The notes: a model not told the origin generated them from the sequence alone. A stretch of 64,000 nt of DNA from an uncultured Thermoanaerobaculia bacterium (GCA_951812325.1 OX638294.1:2458859-2522858); one strand, 5' to 3'. Shown: positions 7,983-17,509, counted from the stretch's first letter. Translations and numbers: made by a program.

Positions 7983-8774
7983 ATGGCCTGGATGCCGACA
8001 TCGGCGATGAGACGCTGTGGGGCAGACCATCACCGTGGCGTGCGGAGGCAGTGCGTGCCGGTCCTGGTGTGCCTGGCCCTGGCCCTCGTCGCGGCCCCGG
8101 GGCTCCAGGCGCAGTCGCCGGAGGAGCCGGACGCGCCGCCCGATCCGACGGCGGAGGACGTCGGCCTGCGCGAGCGCATGAGCCGACTGGTGGAGCGGGT
8201 GAAGTACGAGCAGAACCGGATCGAGACCCTCCAGGCGCGCCTGGTGCAGCACCTGACGACCGAGCTGCTGCTGGAGCCGGAGCTGAGTCGGGGCTGGGTC
8301 CGCTACCGGCCGCCAGAGGAGATCCGTTGGGAGTTCACCGAGCCGAAACCCAGCGTGCTGACCGTCCGGGGCGATGTGGCGACCACCTGGTACCCCGACC
8401 TCGGCACGGCAGAGGTCGCCGAGGTCAGCCGCCTCTCCGAGCAGGTACTCACGTATCTCGGTCCGGCGGGCAGTCTCGAGACGCTGATGAAGTACTTCAC
8501 GGTCCAGGTGGAGTTTCCCGAGGAGGCCGGATCTCCGTACCACCTGCACCTGACGCCGGACTACAGGAGACTCGAGAAGTACGTGCAGACGATCGACATC
8601 TGGATCGACTTCGAGAGCTTCCTGCCCCGGAGCTTCAAGGTCGTCGAGGCCAGCGGCGACGAAAGGCTGATCACCTTCGAGGACATGGTGCTGAATGAAC
8701 CGATCGACGACGGGGAGTTCATCCTCACACTGCCGGACGACGTCGCGGTGACGAAGATCGACCTGAAGCGCTAG
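7983..8774 (+). CDS. LolA-like outer-membrane lipoprotein carrier protein
   Basis: 263 residues with an N-terminal export signal (hydrophobic VPVLVCLALALVAAPG ending in LQAQS) and a LolA-type body: RIETLQARLVQHL, a PPEEIRWEFTEP segment, then strands ending DGEFILTLPDD. LolA-family proteins carry lipoproteins across the periplasm; lower-similarity members may serve other lipids. Start ATG 7983 is supported by GGAGG 6 nt upstream, although this makes a long Arg/His-rich n-region. GTG 8040 would give a more conventional signal peptide. Confidence 0.75.
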   Translation: MAWMPTSAMRRCGADHHRGVRRQCVPVLVCLALALVAAPGLQAQSPEEPDAPPDPTAEDVGLRERMSRLVERVKYEQNRIETLQARLVQHLTTELLLEPELSRGWVRYRPPEEIRWEFTEPKPSVLTVRGDVATTWYPDLGTAEVAEVSRLSEQVLTYLGPAGSLETLMKYFTVQVEFPEEAGSPYHLHLTPDYRRLEKYVQTIDIWIDFESFLPRSFKVVEASGDERLITFEDMVLNEPIDDGEFILTLPDDVAVTKIDLKR

Positions 8775-8917
8775 CCGGCCTTCGTTGCGCGTGCCGTGCC
8801 ACACGAGGAGTCGGCAGAGCTGGACAGGGCGTCGTTGCCCTCGCCCGTGAACCTGCCCCGCAGACCTGCTTCGCCGCGTTCCACGCGCAGGCTCATCCAA
8901 GCGGCGTGCGGAATCGG

Positions 8918-10075
8918 ATGACCGCGGAGACGTCCGGCGGTTCCGGCCGGCTTCGGTTCCGCGTCGAACGCCGGGACGGACTCGCCCGGCTGGGGCGTCT
9001 GAGTACGCCGCACGGGGTGGTCGAAACCCCGGCCTTCATGCCGGTGGGCACCCTGGGCGCCGTGAAGGGAATGGATCACGATCGGCTGCTGGCCTCGGGG
9101 GCGCAGATCCTGATGACCAACCTCTACCACCTGCTGCAGCGGGTGGGGGCCGAGCGCATCGCCGGGATGGGCGGACTGCACCGCTTCATCGGCTGGGACG
9201 GTCCGCTGGCGATGGACAGCGGCGGCTACCAGGTGTTCAGCCTGGCGGATCTGCGTCGAATCGGCGACAGCGGGGTGGTCTTCCGGAGTCCGCATGACGG
9301 AAGCCTGGCGGAACTCACTCCGGAACGGGTGGTCGAGGTCCAGGATCTCGCGGGCGTCGACCTCGCGATGGTGCTCGACGAGTGTCCTCCCTGGCCGGTG
9401 GAGCGCGGCGCGGCGGCCGAGGCGCTGCGGCGCACGATGCTCTGGGCGCGGCGCTCCCTCGACCGCCGGGGGGCGGCCGGACCGGGAGCGGCCGGCCTGT
9501 TCGGGATCGTCCAGGGGAGCTTCTTCGAGGGCCTGAGGCTGCGCAGCGCGGCGGACCTGGCCGCACTGCCCTTCGACGGCTATGCGATCGGCGGCGTCAG
9601 CGTCGGCGAGGACCGCGAGCTGGGCAGGCAGGCGGTGTCCTGGGTGGCGCCCGCCCTGCCCGAGGACCGGCCGCGCTACCTGATGGGGCTCGGCATGCCC
9701 GGGGACATCCTCCATGCCGTGGGGCTCGGTGTCGACCTGTTCGACTGCGTGTTGCCGTCGCGCAACGCCCGCCACGGCACGCTGTTCACATCCACCGGCA
9801 TGCTGCGGATCAAGACCGCCCGCCACCGCGACGATCCGCGGCCGGTGGACGCCGCCTGCGGCTGCCCGCTCTGCCGCCGGTACAGCCGCGCCTTCCTGCA
9901 CCACCTGTTCCGCTGCGGCGAGATCACCGGCAAGGTGCTCGCCACCGAGCACAACGTGCGCTTCTTCCTGGACTTCATGGCCGGGCTGCGGCGGGCGATC
10001 GCGGCCGGCACGCTGGCGAATCCGGCGGCGGATGAAAAACGGACCGGAGACACGCCGGAAGCCGAACGGCGATAG
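8918..10075 (+). CDS. tgt: Queuine/preQ1 tRNA-guanine transglycosylase
   Basis: Exchanges G34 for preQ1 in GUN tRNAs. 385 residues. Catalytic signatures are FMPVGTLGAVKG, MDSGGYQVFS (first Asp), FGIVQGS, GGVSVGE, FDCVLPSRNARHGTLFT (nucleophile Asp region) and the zinc site CGCPLCRRYSRAFLHHLF. Start ATG 8918 is preferred over the in-frame GTG at 8906. It is followed by yajC-secD-secF, a conserved gene order. The C-terminal tail after residue 365 is charged and not conserved. Confidence 0.95.
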   Translation: MTAETSGGSGRLRFRVERRDGLARLGRLSTPHGVVETPAFMPVGTLGAVKGMDHDRLLASGAQILMTNLYHLLQRVGAERIAGMGGLHRFIGWDGPLAMDSGGYQVFSLADLRRIGDSGVVFRSPHDGSLAELTPERVVEVQDLAGVDLAMVLDECPPWPVERGAAAEALRRTMLWARRSLDRRGAAGPGAAGLFGIVQGSFFEGLRLRSAADLAALPFDGYAIGGVSVGEDRELGRQAVSWVAPALPEDRPRYLMGLGMPGDILHAVGLGVDLFDCVLPSRNARHGTLFTSTGMLRIKTARHRDDPRPVDAACGCPLCRRYSRAFLHHLFRCGEITGKVLATEHNVRFFLDFMAGLRRAIAAGTLANPAADEKRTGDTPEAERR

Positions 10076-10138
10076 GGTAAGCCCTGCGGTGCGGGCGCGG
10101 AAAGCTCGCCGGTCCGCGTCCTGCCAGGAGCATCAGAC

Positions 10139-10450
10139 ATGATTCTTGATTCCACGCTGCTTGTGGCCACGGGGGCCATGCCCTCAGGCCTCGTCTCCTT
10201 CCTGCCGCTGATCCTGATCGGCGGCATCTTCTACTTCCTGCTCATCGCCCCGGAACGCCGCCGGCGGCGTCAACTGCAGGCGACGGTCGAGGCCCTGAAG
10301 CGAGGCGACCGCGTCGTCACGCAGGGCGGTCTCTACGGCGAGGTCGTGTCGACCGAACCGAACACCGTGGTCCTCAAGATCGCCGACGGCGTCAAGGTCA
10401 AGGTGACCAAGGCCGCAGTGAGCGGCCTGGCGGAGGAGCCGAAGTCATGA
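10139..10450 (+). CDS. yajC: Sec translocon accessory subunit YajC
   Basis: 103-residue single-pass inner-membrane protein: hydrophobic segment at about 15-37 (LVSFLPLILIGGIFYFLLIA), then a basic stretch and the YajC cytoplasmic signature LKRGDRVVTQGGLYGEV. Forms a complex with SecD and SecF. Its stop overlaps the secD ATG by 4 nt. Confidence 0.95.
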   Translation: MILDSTLLVATGAMPSGLVSFLPLILIGGIFYFLLIAPERRRRRQLQATVEALKRGDRVVTQGGLYGEVVSTEPNTVVLKIADGVKVKVTKAAVSGLAEEPKS

Positions 10451-12021
10451 ACGGGAAACTGCTCATGCGGGGCCTGCTCGTCGTCGTCGTCGTCGCCACA
10501 TGCGCCTTCTGGGCGTTTCCGCTCGCCGACTCGATCCAGCTGGGGCTCGACCTGCGCGGCGGCATCCACCTCATGCTCGAGGTGCTGACCGACGACGCGC
10601 TGCGGGCGGAAGCCCAGAAGGACGTCGACAGCCTGGTCCGGGAACTGGACGAGCAGGGCGCCCCCGGCGTCGCCGGCGCCGTCGAATCGCCGATCCGCTT
10701 TCGACTCACCGGTCTGTCGGCCGATCGGGACGAGTTGCTGCCCGGCATTCTCGAGGAGACCATGCCGTCCTGGGTCTTTCGGCGCAACGGCGAGGACGTG
10801 ATCTTCGACCGTCGGGCCGACGAGGTGAGCAACATCCGCGAGCTGGCGATCAACCAGGCCCTGCAGACGATCCGCAACCGGGTCGACGAGTTCGGCGTCG
10901 CCGAGCCGGTGATCCAGCGTCAGGGTCTGGGCAGTAACCGGCTGGTGGTCCAGCTACCCGGCGTCGATGATCCGGAGCGGGTCAAGAACCTGATCAAGAA
11001 CACCGCCTTCCTCGAGTTCCGCCTCGCCGAGTATCCGCCCAACGGCGGCGCGGCCGTGGACACCCAGGAGATCCTGGGCCAGTACGGCGGCACGCTTCCC
11101 GATCACCTCGAGATCGTGGCACAGGACCAGCGGGACAGCGACGGCAACGTGATCGGCCAAGGGTACTACGCGCTGGAGAAGCGCCCCGTGATCACCGGGC
11201 GCGATCTCAAGACGGCGCGCCCCGGCCTCGGCCAGTTCCAGGAGCCGGTGGTCAACTTCTCGCTCACCCACGAGGGCGCCGGGATCTTCGAGGACTGGAC
11301 GGGCGCGAACATCGGCAGGCCGCTGGCGATCGTGCTGGACGGTCGCGTGCAGTCGGCGCCGACCATCGAGGGCCGGATCTCGGACTCCGGAGTCATCCGC
11401 GGAAACTTCAGCCAGCAGGAAGTCGAGGATCTGGCCACGGTGCTGCGCTCCGGCGCCCTGCCGGCGGGCATCGAGTACCTGGAGCAGCGCTCGGTCGGTC
11501 CGTCGCTGGGACAGGACTCGATCGACCAGGGCACGCGTGCGTTCGCCTACGGCATTGGGCTGGTCCTGGTGGCGATGCTGGTCGTGTACCGGGGTTCGGG
11601 CATCAACGCGATGGTCGCCCTGGTCCTCAACTTCGTGCTCGTGTTCGGCGTCCTGGCCTACTTCGGCGCCTCCCTCACCCTGCCCGGGATCGCCGGCCTG
11701 ATCCTGACCATCGGCATGGCGGTGGACGCCAACGTGCTGGTGTTCGAGCGGATCCGCGAAGAGCTCCACAACGGACGCACGGTCAAGGCCTCCGTCGTTT
11801 CCGGTTTCGGCAAGGCGTGGTCGTCGATTCTCGACGCGAACCTGACCACCCTGATCGCGGCCTTCTTCCTGATCAACTTCGGCACCGGGGCGATTCGCGG
11901 GTTCGCGGTCACTCTCACCGTCGGCATCCTGGCTTCCGTGTTCACGGCCGTCTTCAACAGCCGGCTCCTGTTCGACCTGCTCCTCTCGCGCCCGGGCCGC
12001 GTCGAGCGTCTGTCCATCTGA
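10447..12021 (+). CDS. secD: Protein translocase subunit SecD
   Basis: 524 residues. A proton-driven inner-membrane subunit that assists late steps of Sec export. TM1 is near residues 7-25, followed by the LGLDLRGGIHLMLEV motif, a large periplasmic domain (to about residue 345), and five C-terminal TM helices with LTLPGIAGLILTIGMAVDAN and VLVFERIREEL, the RND-like conserved motifs. ATGA overlap with yajC; secF follows after 10 nt. Length and domain order are normal. Confidence 0.97.
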   Translation: MNGKLLMRGLLVVVVVATCAFWAFPLADSIQLGLDLRGGIHLMLEVLTDDALRAEAQKDVDSLVRELDEQGAPGVAGAVESPIRFRLTGLSADRDELLPGILEETMPSWVFRRNGEDVIFDRRADEVSNIRELAINQALQTIRNRVDEFGVAEPVIQRQGLGSNRLVVQLPGVDDPERVKNLIKNTAFLEFRLAEYPPNGGAAVDTQEILGQYGGTLPDHLEIVAQDQRDSDGNVIGQGYYALEKRPVITGRDLKTARPGLGQFQEPVVNFSLTHEGAGIFEDWTGANIGRPLAIVLDGRVQSAPTIEGRISDSGVIRGNFSQQEVEDLATVLRSGALPAGIEYLEQRSVGPSLGQDSIDQGTRAFAYGIGLVLVAMLVVYRGSGINAMVALVLNFVLVFGVLAYFGASLTLPGIAGLILTIGMAVDANVLVFERIREELHNGRTVKASVVSGFGKAWSSILDANLTTLIAAFFLINFGTGAIRGFAVTLTVGILASVFTAVFNSRLLFDLLLSRPGRVERLSI

Positions 12022-12031
12022 GGGTTCGTCG

Positions 12032-13207
12032 ATGGAGTTCTTCCGCAACACGAGTTTCGATTTCATGCGCCTGCGGCGCGTGTTCCTGGGTCTCTCCACG
12101 ATCGTGGTGGTCGCCTCGCTGGGATTCATCTTCAGTCGGCAGCTGAACCTCGGCATCGACTTCGCCGGCGGCACACAGATGATCGTCCGCTTCGCCGAGC
12201 CGCCGGACGTTCAGGAACTGCGCGGCCTGCTGGAGAACGCCGGGATCGAGAACGCCTCGATCCAGTCGTTCGGTACCGTTGAGGACAACTCCGTCATTCT
12301 CAGGACCCCGACCGCCGAGGACGGCGCGGAGGAGAGCGCCGTCCGTGTCGAGGAGATGCTGCAGCAGCGGTTCAACGTCGGCGTTTCAGGTTTTGACTTG
12401 AACCGGCAGGGAACCGAGGCCCTGGCCTCTCTGCTGCTCGAGGCCGATCCGGACGACCAGCGCTCTTCGGGCGACGACATCGCGGCCCGGGAGCACTACC
12501 GCCGGGCGGCGGCCGAGGTGATGGAGCACCGGCGGAATGAGGGCCTGATCAGGGACTGGACCGAGATCGAGCCGAGCGAGGCGCTGAGCGCCGCCGCCGT
12601 CGCGGCGATCAGGGAGCGCGCCTCCTTCGGCAACTTCGCCGTGCTGTCGAGCGACAACGTCCTGCCCCAGATCGGCAGCGAGCTGCGCCGCAAGGGGTTG
12701 CTGGCGATCGGCTTTTCCCTGACCGGCATCCTGGCCTACATCTGGTTCCGCTTCGAGCTGCGGTTCGGTATCGGCGCCCTGGTCGCGCTCGCGCACGATG
12801 TCGCCGTCTGCCTGGGCCTGTTCGCGTTCGCCGGCTACGAGTTCAACCTGACCACGGTGGCCGCGTTCCTGACCGTGATCGGCTACTCGGTGAACGACTC
12901 CGTCGTGGTCTTCGACCGCGTGCGCGAGAACCTGCGGCGCAACCGGCGCGAAAGTCTGGTGGAGGTGCTGAACCGGAGCCTGAACCAGACCCTGTCGCGC
13001 ACCGCCCTGACCTCCGGGACCACGCTGCTGGCGGTCGGCAGCCTGTTCTTCCTGGGCGGCGACGTGATCCGCGGCTTCTCCTTCCTGCTCCTTGTCGGGG
13101 TGCTCATCGGCACCTACTCGTCGATCTACGTGGCCAGCCCGATCGTGTTGATCTGGGAGAGTTCGTGGGGACGCGAGCAGCGCGAAAAGAGGGCGACGGC
13201 AGCCTAG
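12032..13207 (+). CDS. secF: Protein translocase subunit SecF
   Basis: 391 residues, longer than the usual about 310. LGIDFAGGTQMIV follows TM1. The periplasmic domain has an insert (about residues 115-195, charged, containing an RREHYRRAAAEV-like helix region) before the membrane core VAAFLTVIGYSVNDSVVVFDRVREN and the final TM helices (GGDVIRGFSFLLLVGVLIGT). Works with SecD and YajC. The insert is not recognised and may be lineage-specific. Confidence 0.95.
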   Translation: MEFFRNTSFDFMRLRRVFLGLSTIVVVASLGFIFSRQLNLGIDFAGGTQMIVRFAEPPDVQELRGLLENAGIENASIQSFGTVEDNSVILRTPTAEDGAEESAVRVEEMLQQRFNVGVSGFDLNRQGTEALASLLLEADPDDQRSSGDDIAAREHYRRAAAEVMEHRRNEGLIRDWTEIEPSEALSAAAVAAIRERASFGNFAVLSSDNVLPQIGSELRRKGLLAIGFSLTGILAYIWFRFELRFGIGALVALAHDVAVCLGLFAFAGYEFNLTTVAAFLTVIGYSVNDSVVVFDRVRENLRRNRRESLVEVLNRSLNQTLSRTALTSGTTLLAVGSLFFLGGDVIRGFSFLLLVGVLIGTYSSIYVASPIVLIWESSWGREQREKRATAA

Positions 13208-13321
13208 CTGCCGCAGGCTCCATGTCCGTCCCCGGCCACCACCTCGTCCGGACCCCGTGCCGCTCGGGTTGCTGCGCTGCCTCCTGCCGGGCAAACTCCC
13301 GGAGCCGCTGAGGGGGAGGCG

Positions 13322-15550
13322 ATGGCCCTCGCGACACGACCCCGGGATCCGCTGCCCGTGCGGGCGCCCGGGGACGTGGGGATCGGCGAGGTCATCCGCC
13401 GCCTCGAAGAGAACGATCGCGTCTACGACGAAGCCTGGCTGCGCCGCGCCTACGAGTACGCGGAGCGCTCCCACCGGGGCCAGACGCGGCGTTCGGGAGA
13501 CCCGTACATCAGCCATCCGCTCGGCGTCGCCCACATGCTGGCCGAGTACAAGTTCGACCAGACCAGCGTCGCGGTGGGCCTCCTGCACGATGTCCTGGAG
13601 GACACCGGCGCCACGAAGAAGGCGCTCGCGGCGGAGTTCGGCGCCGAGATCGCCGACCTGGTGGACGGCGTGTCGAAGATCGGCCGCCACGAGTACGTGC
13701 GCAGCGACGAGGTGCAGGCGGAGAGCTTCCGCAAGCTGATCCTGGCCTCGGCCCGCGACCTGCGGGTGATCGTGGTGAAGCTGGTCGATCGCCTGCACAA
13801 CATGCTCACCCTGGAGCATCTCGAGCGGGGAAAGCGACGGCGCATCTCGCGCGAAACGCTGGAGATCTACGCACCGCTCGCCCAGCGGCTGGGCATGTCG
13901 CGGATTCAGCGCGTGCTCGAGGACCGGGCGTTCCGACACCTGCATCCGCACCACTACGAAGGCATCCGCAAGCAGCTCGACGAGCGGATCAGGGGCGCCC
14001 GGGTCATGACCCGACGGATCGCCGGGCGCCTGCGGGAGGCGCTGCAGAAAGCGGAGATCGAAGCCGAGATCAGCCACCGGGTCAAGGGCTACTACTCGAT
14101 CTACCAGAAGCTCCGCCGCCGGCAGATCGATCTGCCGGACCTGTTCGACTTCCTGGCCTTCCGGATCATCACGGTCGACGTCAAGGACACCTACGCCGCA
14201 CTCGGTGTCGTGCATCAGGTCTGGCGTCCCATTCCGGGGCGCTTCAAGGACTACATCGCGATGCCCAAGCCGAACCTGTACCAGTCTCTGCACACGACGG
14301 TGCTGGGCCGGGGCGGACAGCCGTTCGAGGTCCAGATCCGGACCCGGGCGATGGACCTGATCGCCGAAGAGGGCGTGGCCGCGCACTGGCGGTACAAGGG
14401 CGGGCAGCTCGACACCGACGAGAACGACGTCGGCATCGTCTGGCTGCGCCAGCTCCTCGAGTGGCAGCAGGAGGTGCCTGATCCACGCACCTTCCTGAGC
14501 GCGCTCAAGATCGACCTGTACCCCGACGAGGTCTACGTGTTCACCCCCAAGGGCGACGTGCTGTCGTTCCCCCGCGGCGCGACACCGCTCGACTTCGCCT
14601 ATCGGATTCACACGGATCTCGGCCATCACTGCAGCGGCGCGCGCGTGAACGGGCGGCTGGTGCCGCTGCGTACCGAACTGAACAACGGCGACATCGTCGA
14701 CATCACGACGAACCCGAACCGCGAACCCAGCCGGGACTGGCTGAACATCGTCGGCACGACGCGGGCGCGGAGCAAGATCCGCCAGTGGATCAACGCGGAG
14801 CAGAAGAAGCGGGCGATCGAGATCGGCCGCACGATGCTGGCCAGTGAGCTTCGTCGCTACCGGGTGAGCCCGCGCCGCCTGTTCGACTCGAAGGAGATGG
14901 CGGACTTCGTGGCCGCCGAGGGCTACGGGAGCCCCGACGAGCTGTTCAGCCGACTGGGTTTCGGCCGCGGTTCCGTCAAGCCGGTGCTGCGGGCGCTGCT
15001 GCCGCCGGAACGCCTGAGACGCCGGGATCAGAGTCCGGGCCGCCTGCGCCAGGCCGTGAACCGGATGCTGCCCCGCGACCAGGCGAAGCTCGTGGTCAAG
15101 GGCGAGAACGACATGCTCGCGTTCTTCGCGGGCTGCTGCAGCCCGTTGCCGGGAGAGGACATCATCGGTTTCGTGACCCGCGGCCGCGGTGTCTCCGTCC
15201 ACTCCGTGGACTGTCCCAACGTCCGCAATCTGCTGTACCACCCGGAACGGGAGATCCGCGTCGAATGGGCCCGCCGACACGATGCGATGTTCGCCGTGAC
15301 CCTGGTCATCGAGACCCGCGACCGCCCGGGCGTGCTCGCCCGCGTCACCGAGGCGATCGCCAGGCAGGGCAGCAACATCCGCCACATCGAGAGCCGCAGC
15401 CGCGGTCACGGCGAAGCGGCAATCGATGTCGTGGTCGACGTCCGCAACCGCAAGCACCTGAACCGACTCCAGCAGTCGCTGGAAGACCTCTCCGCGGTGC
15501 GTACCGTGAAACGCCGGCAGGGGGCGCCGCCGGCGTCGGCCGCCGGCTGA
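13322..15550 (+). CDS. Bifunctional (p)ppGpp synthetase/hydrolase (RelA/SpoT)
   Basis: 742 residues controlling the stringent-response alarmone. The N-terminal HD hydrolase looks active (RSGDPYISHPLGVAHMLAEY, then LLHDVLEDT). The synthetase domain has RVKGYYSIYQKL and PKPNLYQSLHTTVLG. A TGS domain (VYVFTPKGDVLSFPRGATPL) lies near residue 405 and a C-terminal ACT domain (about 660-735, RDRPGVLARVTEAIA) closes the protein. Retention of both catalytic motifs makes it a long Rel/SpoT enzyme rather than a synthetase-only RelA. It appears to be a single gene unit after secF. Confidence 0.95.
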   Translation: MALATRPRDPLPVRAPGDVGIGEVIRRLEENDRVYDEAWLRRAYEYAERSHRGQTRRSGDPYISHPLGVAHMLAEYKFDQTSVAVGLLHDVLEDTGATKKALAAEFGAEIADLVDGVSKIGRHEYVRSDEVQAESFRKLILASARDLRVIVVKLVDRLHNMLTLEHLERGKRRRISRETLEIYAPLAQRLGMSRIQRVLEDRAFRHLHPHHYEGIRKQLDERIRGARVMTRRIAGRLREALQKAEIEAEISHRVKGYYSIYQKLRRRQIDLPDLFDFLAFRIITVDVKDTYAALGVVHQVWRPIPGRFKDYIAMPKPNLYQSLHTTVLGRGGQPFEVQIRTRAMDLIAEEGVAAHWRYKGGQLDTDENDVGIVWLRQLLEWQQEVPDPRTFLSALKIDLYPDEVYVFTPKGDVLSFPRGATPLDFAYRIHTDLGHHCSGARVNGRLVPLRTELNNGDIVDITTNPNREPSRDWLNIVGTTRARSKIRQWINAEQKKRAIEIGRTMLASELRRYRVSPRRLFDSKEMADFVAAEGYGSPDELFSRLGFGRGSVKPVLRALLPPERLRRRDQSPGRLRQAVNRMLPRDQAKLVVKGENDMLAFFAGCCSPLPGEDIIGFVTRGRGVSVHSVDCPNVRNLLYHPEREIRVEWARRHDAMFAVTLVIETRDRPGVLARVTEAIARQGSNIRHIESRSRGHGEAAIDVVVDVRNRKHLNRLQQSLEDLSAVRTVKRRQGAPPASAAG

Positions 15551-15596
15551 CGAGCGGGTGTCGGGCCGCCGCAGAGCCCGGCCCATCGGTTCGCCG

Positions 15597-15683
15597 GGCC
15601 CGGTTTCCACGCCGTCACCCTGCGGGCCGTCAACCCGGCGGGAGCGGACGAGGCGACCAGGCTGGTCCGGGTCGGGGACGGGC
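15597..15683 (+). pseudogene. Possible remnant of a PKD-domain coding sequence
   Basis: In the same frame as, but after, the rel stop codon, the DNA encodes FHAVTLRAVNPAGADEATR followed by LVRV. This resembles the last two strands of a PKD domain and is similar in style to the end of the downstream lipoprotein (TYAVTFRATNTLGSDEVTK). There is no start codon and no upstream PKD sequence. It may be a leftover of a duplicated or truncated gene. Weakly supported. Confidence 0.3.
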
Positions 15684-15708
15684 CGGACACGGCGCCGGAC
15701 AAGGAGGA

Positions 15709-15739
15709 TTGGACGCTCCCTCCGCAGCGTTCGTATACT
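15709..15739 (+). promoter_or_regulatory. Candidate sigma-70-type promoter, near-leaderless
   Basis: TTGGAC (15709-15714), a 19-nt spacer and TATACT (15734-15739). Transcription would begin near 15746, only about 4 nt before the ATG at 15750, which has no Shine-Dalgarno sequence. The spacer is longer than optimal. Confidence 0.45.
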
Positions 15740-15749
15740 GGTTCGAGAG

Positions 15750-16691
15750 ATGGACACCCGACGCCCATTCCCGCCCGCCGGGATCGCCGCGATCGCCGCC
15801 AGCCTTTGTCTGGCGCTCTTCGCCGCGTGTGACAAGACCAGCCCCGTGGCGCCGTCGGGCACGCTGATCACGATCAGCGCGAATCCGGACCGCATTCCGT
15901 CGGACGGGCGCTCGGAGATCCGGGTGGTCGCACTGCGGCCCAACGGCACGCCGGTCAGTTCCGGCACCCTGGTGCGGTTCGCGACCACCCTGGGTTCGAT
16001 TCCGGCCAGTGTTCCCGTGGACGACCGCGGCGAGGCGCGGGCGATGCTCGAGGCCAACGGCCAGTTCGGCGCCGCCTCGGTTTCGGCCAGCACCGGCGGC
16101 TCGGAAACAGCGACGGTCAACGTCCAGCTCGGTCTTTCGCCGGCTTCGGTCACCGTGCAGGTGACGCCGAACAGCGTGCCCGAGACGGGCGGGCAGGCGG
16201 ATCTGCTGGCCATCGTTCGCGACGACCGCGGCCAGCCGCTCGACAAGGCCCAGGTCAACTTCCGCAGCGAGATCGGCACCCTGGAATCGGGCGGCGGATT
16301 GATCTCCACCGGCGCCGACGGCAGCGCGTCGGACCGGCTGGTCGTCACGCCGGGCGATCTCGACACGGTGACGGGCGACAGCTTCCAGGTCGGCGTCGAC
16401 GTGGGCAGCGGCGGGGGCGAGTTGGTCACGACGAACGTGAGCGTCAGCATCCAGCGCCTGCCGCGGGCCGATTTCACGTTCAACACGCGCAACCTGCTGG
16501 TGTCCTTCGAAGACACGACGGACGGCCGCACGACGAGCTGGCTGTGGACCTTCGGCGACGGCAACACGAGCACGCGGCAGAACCCGACCCATACCTATGC
16601 CGAAACAGGCACCTACGCGGTCACCTTCCGGGCCACCAACACGCTCGGTTCCGATGAGGTGACGAAGTTCGTCCAGGTCACGGGTCAGTAG
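15750..16691 (+). CDS. Lipoprotein with Ig-like (invasin-type) repeats and C-terminal PKD domain
   Basis: 313 residues. The signal peptide ends in a lipobox (CLALFAAC, Cys near residue 27). Two bacterial Ig-like/invasin-type segments follow: ITISANPDRIPSDGRSEIRV and VTVQVTPNSVPETGGQADLL, each with the L-G-T/S pattern typical of adhesin repeats. Residues about 235-312 form a PKD domain (WLWTFGDGNTST, then TYAETGTYAVTFRATN). Expected to sit on the outer membrane facing the surface, in adhesion or matrix contact. No enzymatic domain is visible. ATG 15750 is chosen from the signal peptide position. Confidence 0.85.
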   Translation: MDTRRPFPPAGIAAIAASLCLALFAACDKTSPVAPSGTLITISANPDRIPSDGRSEIRVVALRPNGTPVSSGTLVRFATTLGSIPASVPVDDRGEARAMLEANGQFGAASVSASTGGSETATVNVQLGLSPASVTVQVTPNSVPETGGQADLLAIVRDDRGQPLDKAQVNFRSEIGTLESGGGLISTGADGSASDRLVVTPGDLDTVTGDSFQVGVDVGSGGGELVTTNVSVSIQRLPRADFTFNTRNLLVSFEDTTDGRTTSWLWTFGDGNTSTRQNPTHTYAETGTYAVTFRATNTLGSDEVTKFVQVTGQ

Positions 16692-16699
16692 CCCGGCCC

Positions 16700-16969
16700 G
16701 TGACGGCAGCCGAAGGGCGACCAGTGACTCGTCCCCGGCCCGCGCCGACAGTGACCTTGGGCAGGTTGTACCTGGCCCAGGGCCATCGCCGCGAGGCGGC
16801 CGAGATCTTCGAGCAGATCCTCCGGGCCGACCCTCGCAACCCCGGGGCGCGCGAGGGGCTGGAAGGGCTGCGCGGGAAGGCCGCCGCGAAGCGCGTCCCA
16901 CCCCGCCCGGCGCGTGATCCGGATCGCCGGCCGGAAAACCCGCGCGGGCAAGCCGCCGGGAAGCGGTGA
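16700..16969 (+). CDS. Small TPR-motif protein
   Basis: 89 residues starting at GTG 16700, 8 nt after the lipoprotein stop. One complete TPR is visible (VTLGRLYLAQGHRREAAEIF then LRADPRNPGAREGLEGL). The rest is basic and disordered. Similar short TPR proteins often form the tail of larger genes, so this could be a stand-alone scaffold or a truncated relative. No signal peptide. Function unknown. Confidence 0.6.
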   Translation: MTAAEGRPVTRPRPAPTVTLGRLYLAQGHRREAAEIFEQILRADPRNPGAREGLEGLRGKAAAKRVPPRPARDPDRRPENPRGQAAGKR

Positions 16970-17035
16970 CCTGTACACTCTGCCGACCGATCGGGCCAGA
17001 GGCCCTCACAGCCTTCTGACGAGTTGGAGGAGTTC

Positions 17036-17509
17036 GTGCTGACCTATGAACAAGTCGAGGCGCTGATCCGGTTCGTCGCCGAGGAACGGCGCGGCGGCTC
17101 CGACCTCTCGGTCGAGTATCAGGCCGGCGGCCTCTACCTGCGGGCGGGCGGCGATCGTGGCGCCGCTCCCCGAGGACCTCGTGTCGAGCCGGCTGAACCC
17201 GCGGTCTCTGCCGCTCCACCGCAGCCGGAAGCGAACGAGGAACAGGCGGCCGGGGAGGGGGCCGCGCTCGAGGGGCACGTACTCGGTTCGCCGATCGTGG
17301 GCACGTTCTACGTCGCCCCCGGCCCGGACGCCCCGCCGTACGTCACAGAGGGTTCCAGGGTCGAGAAGGGCCAGGTCGTCTGCATTGTCGAAGCGATGAA
17401 GCTGATGAACGAAATCGAGGCCGACGTCTCCGGAGTCGTCACCTCCGTGGTGCCCGCGAACGGCGACCCGGTCGAGTTCGGCGCGCCTCTCTTCGTCATT
17501 CAGACCTGA
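17036..17509 (+). CDS. accB: Biotin carboxyl carrier protein of acetyl-CoA carboxylase
   Basis: About 157 residues. The N-terminal helix (LTYEQVEALIRFVAEE), a Pro/Ala-rich flexible linker (about 50-80), and a C-terminal biotinyl domain with the modified Lys in VEAMKLMNEI and the BCCP thumb SPIVGTFYVAPGPDAPPYV. Start GTG 17036 is favoured by GGAGG 5 nt upstream; TTG 17024 is possible. accC follows 14 nt downstream, making the standard accBC pair of the first step of fatty-acid synthesis. Confidence 0.95.
   Translation: MLTYEQVEALIRFVAEERRGGSDLSVEYQAGGLYLRAGGDRGAAPRGPRVEPAEPAVSAAPPQPEANEEQAAGEGAALEGHVLGSPIVGTFYVAPGPDAPPYVTEGSRVEKGQVVCIVEAMKLMNEIEADVSGVVTSVVPANGDPVEFGAPLFVIQT

Noticed and set aside
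12386..16573. Minus-strand open frame of 1395 codons opposite secF, rel and the lipoprotein gene
   Set aside because: Antisense shadow of well-identified plus-strand genes in high-GC DNA; no recognisable domains.
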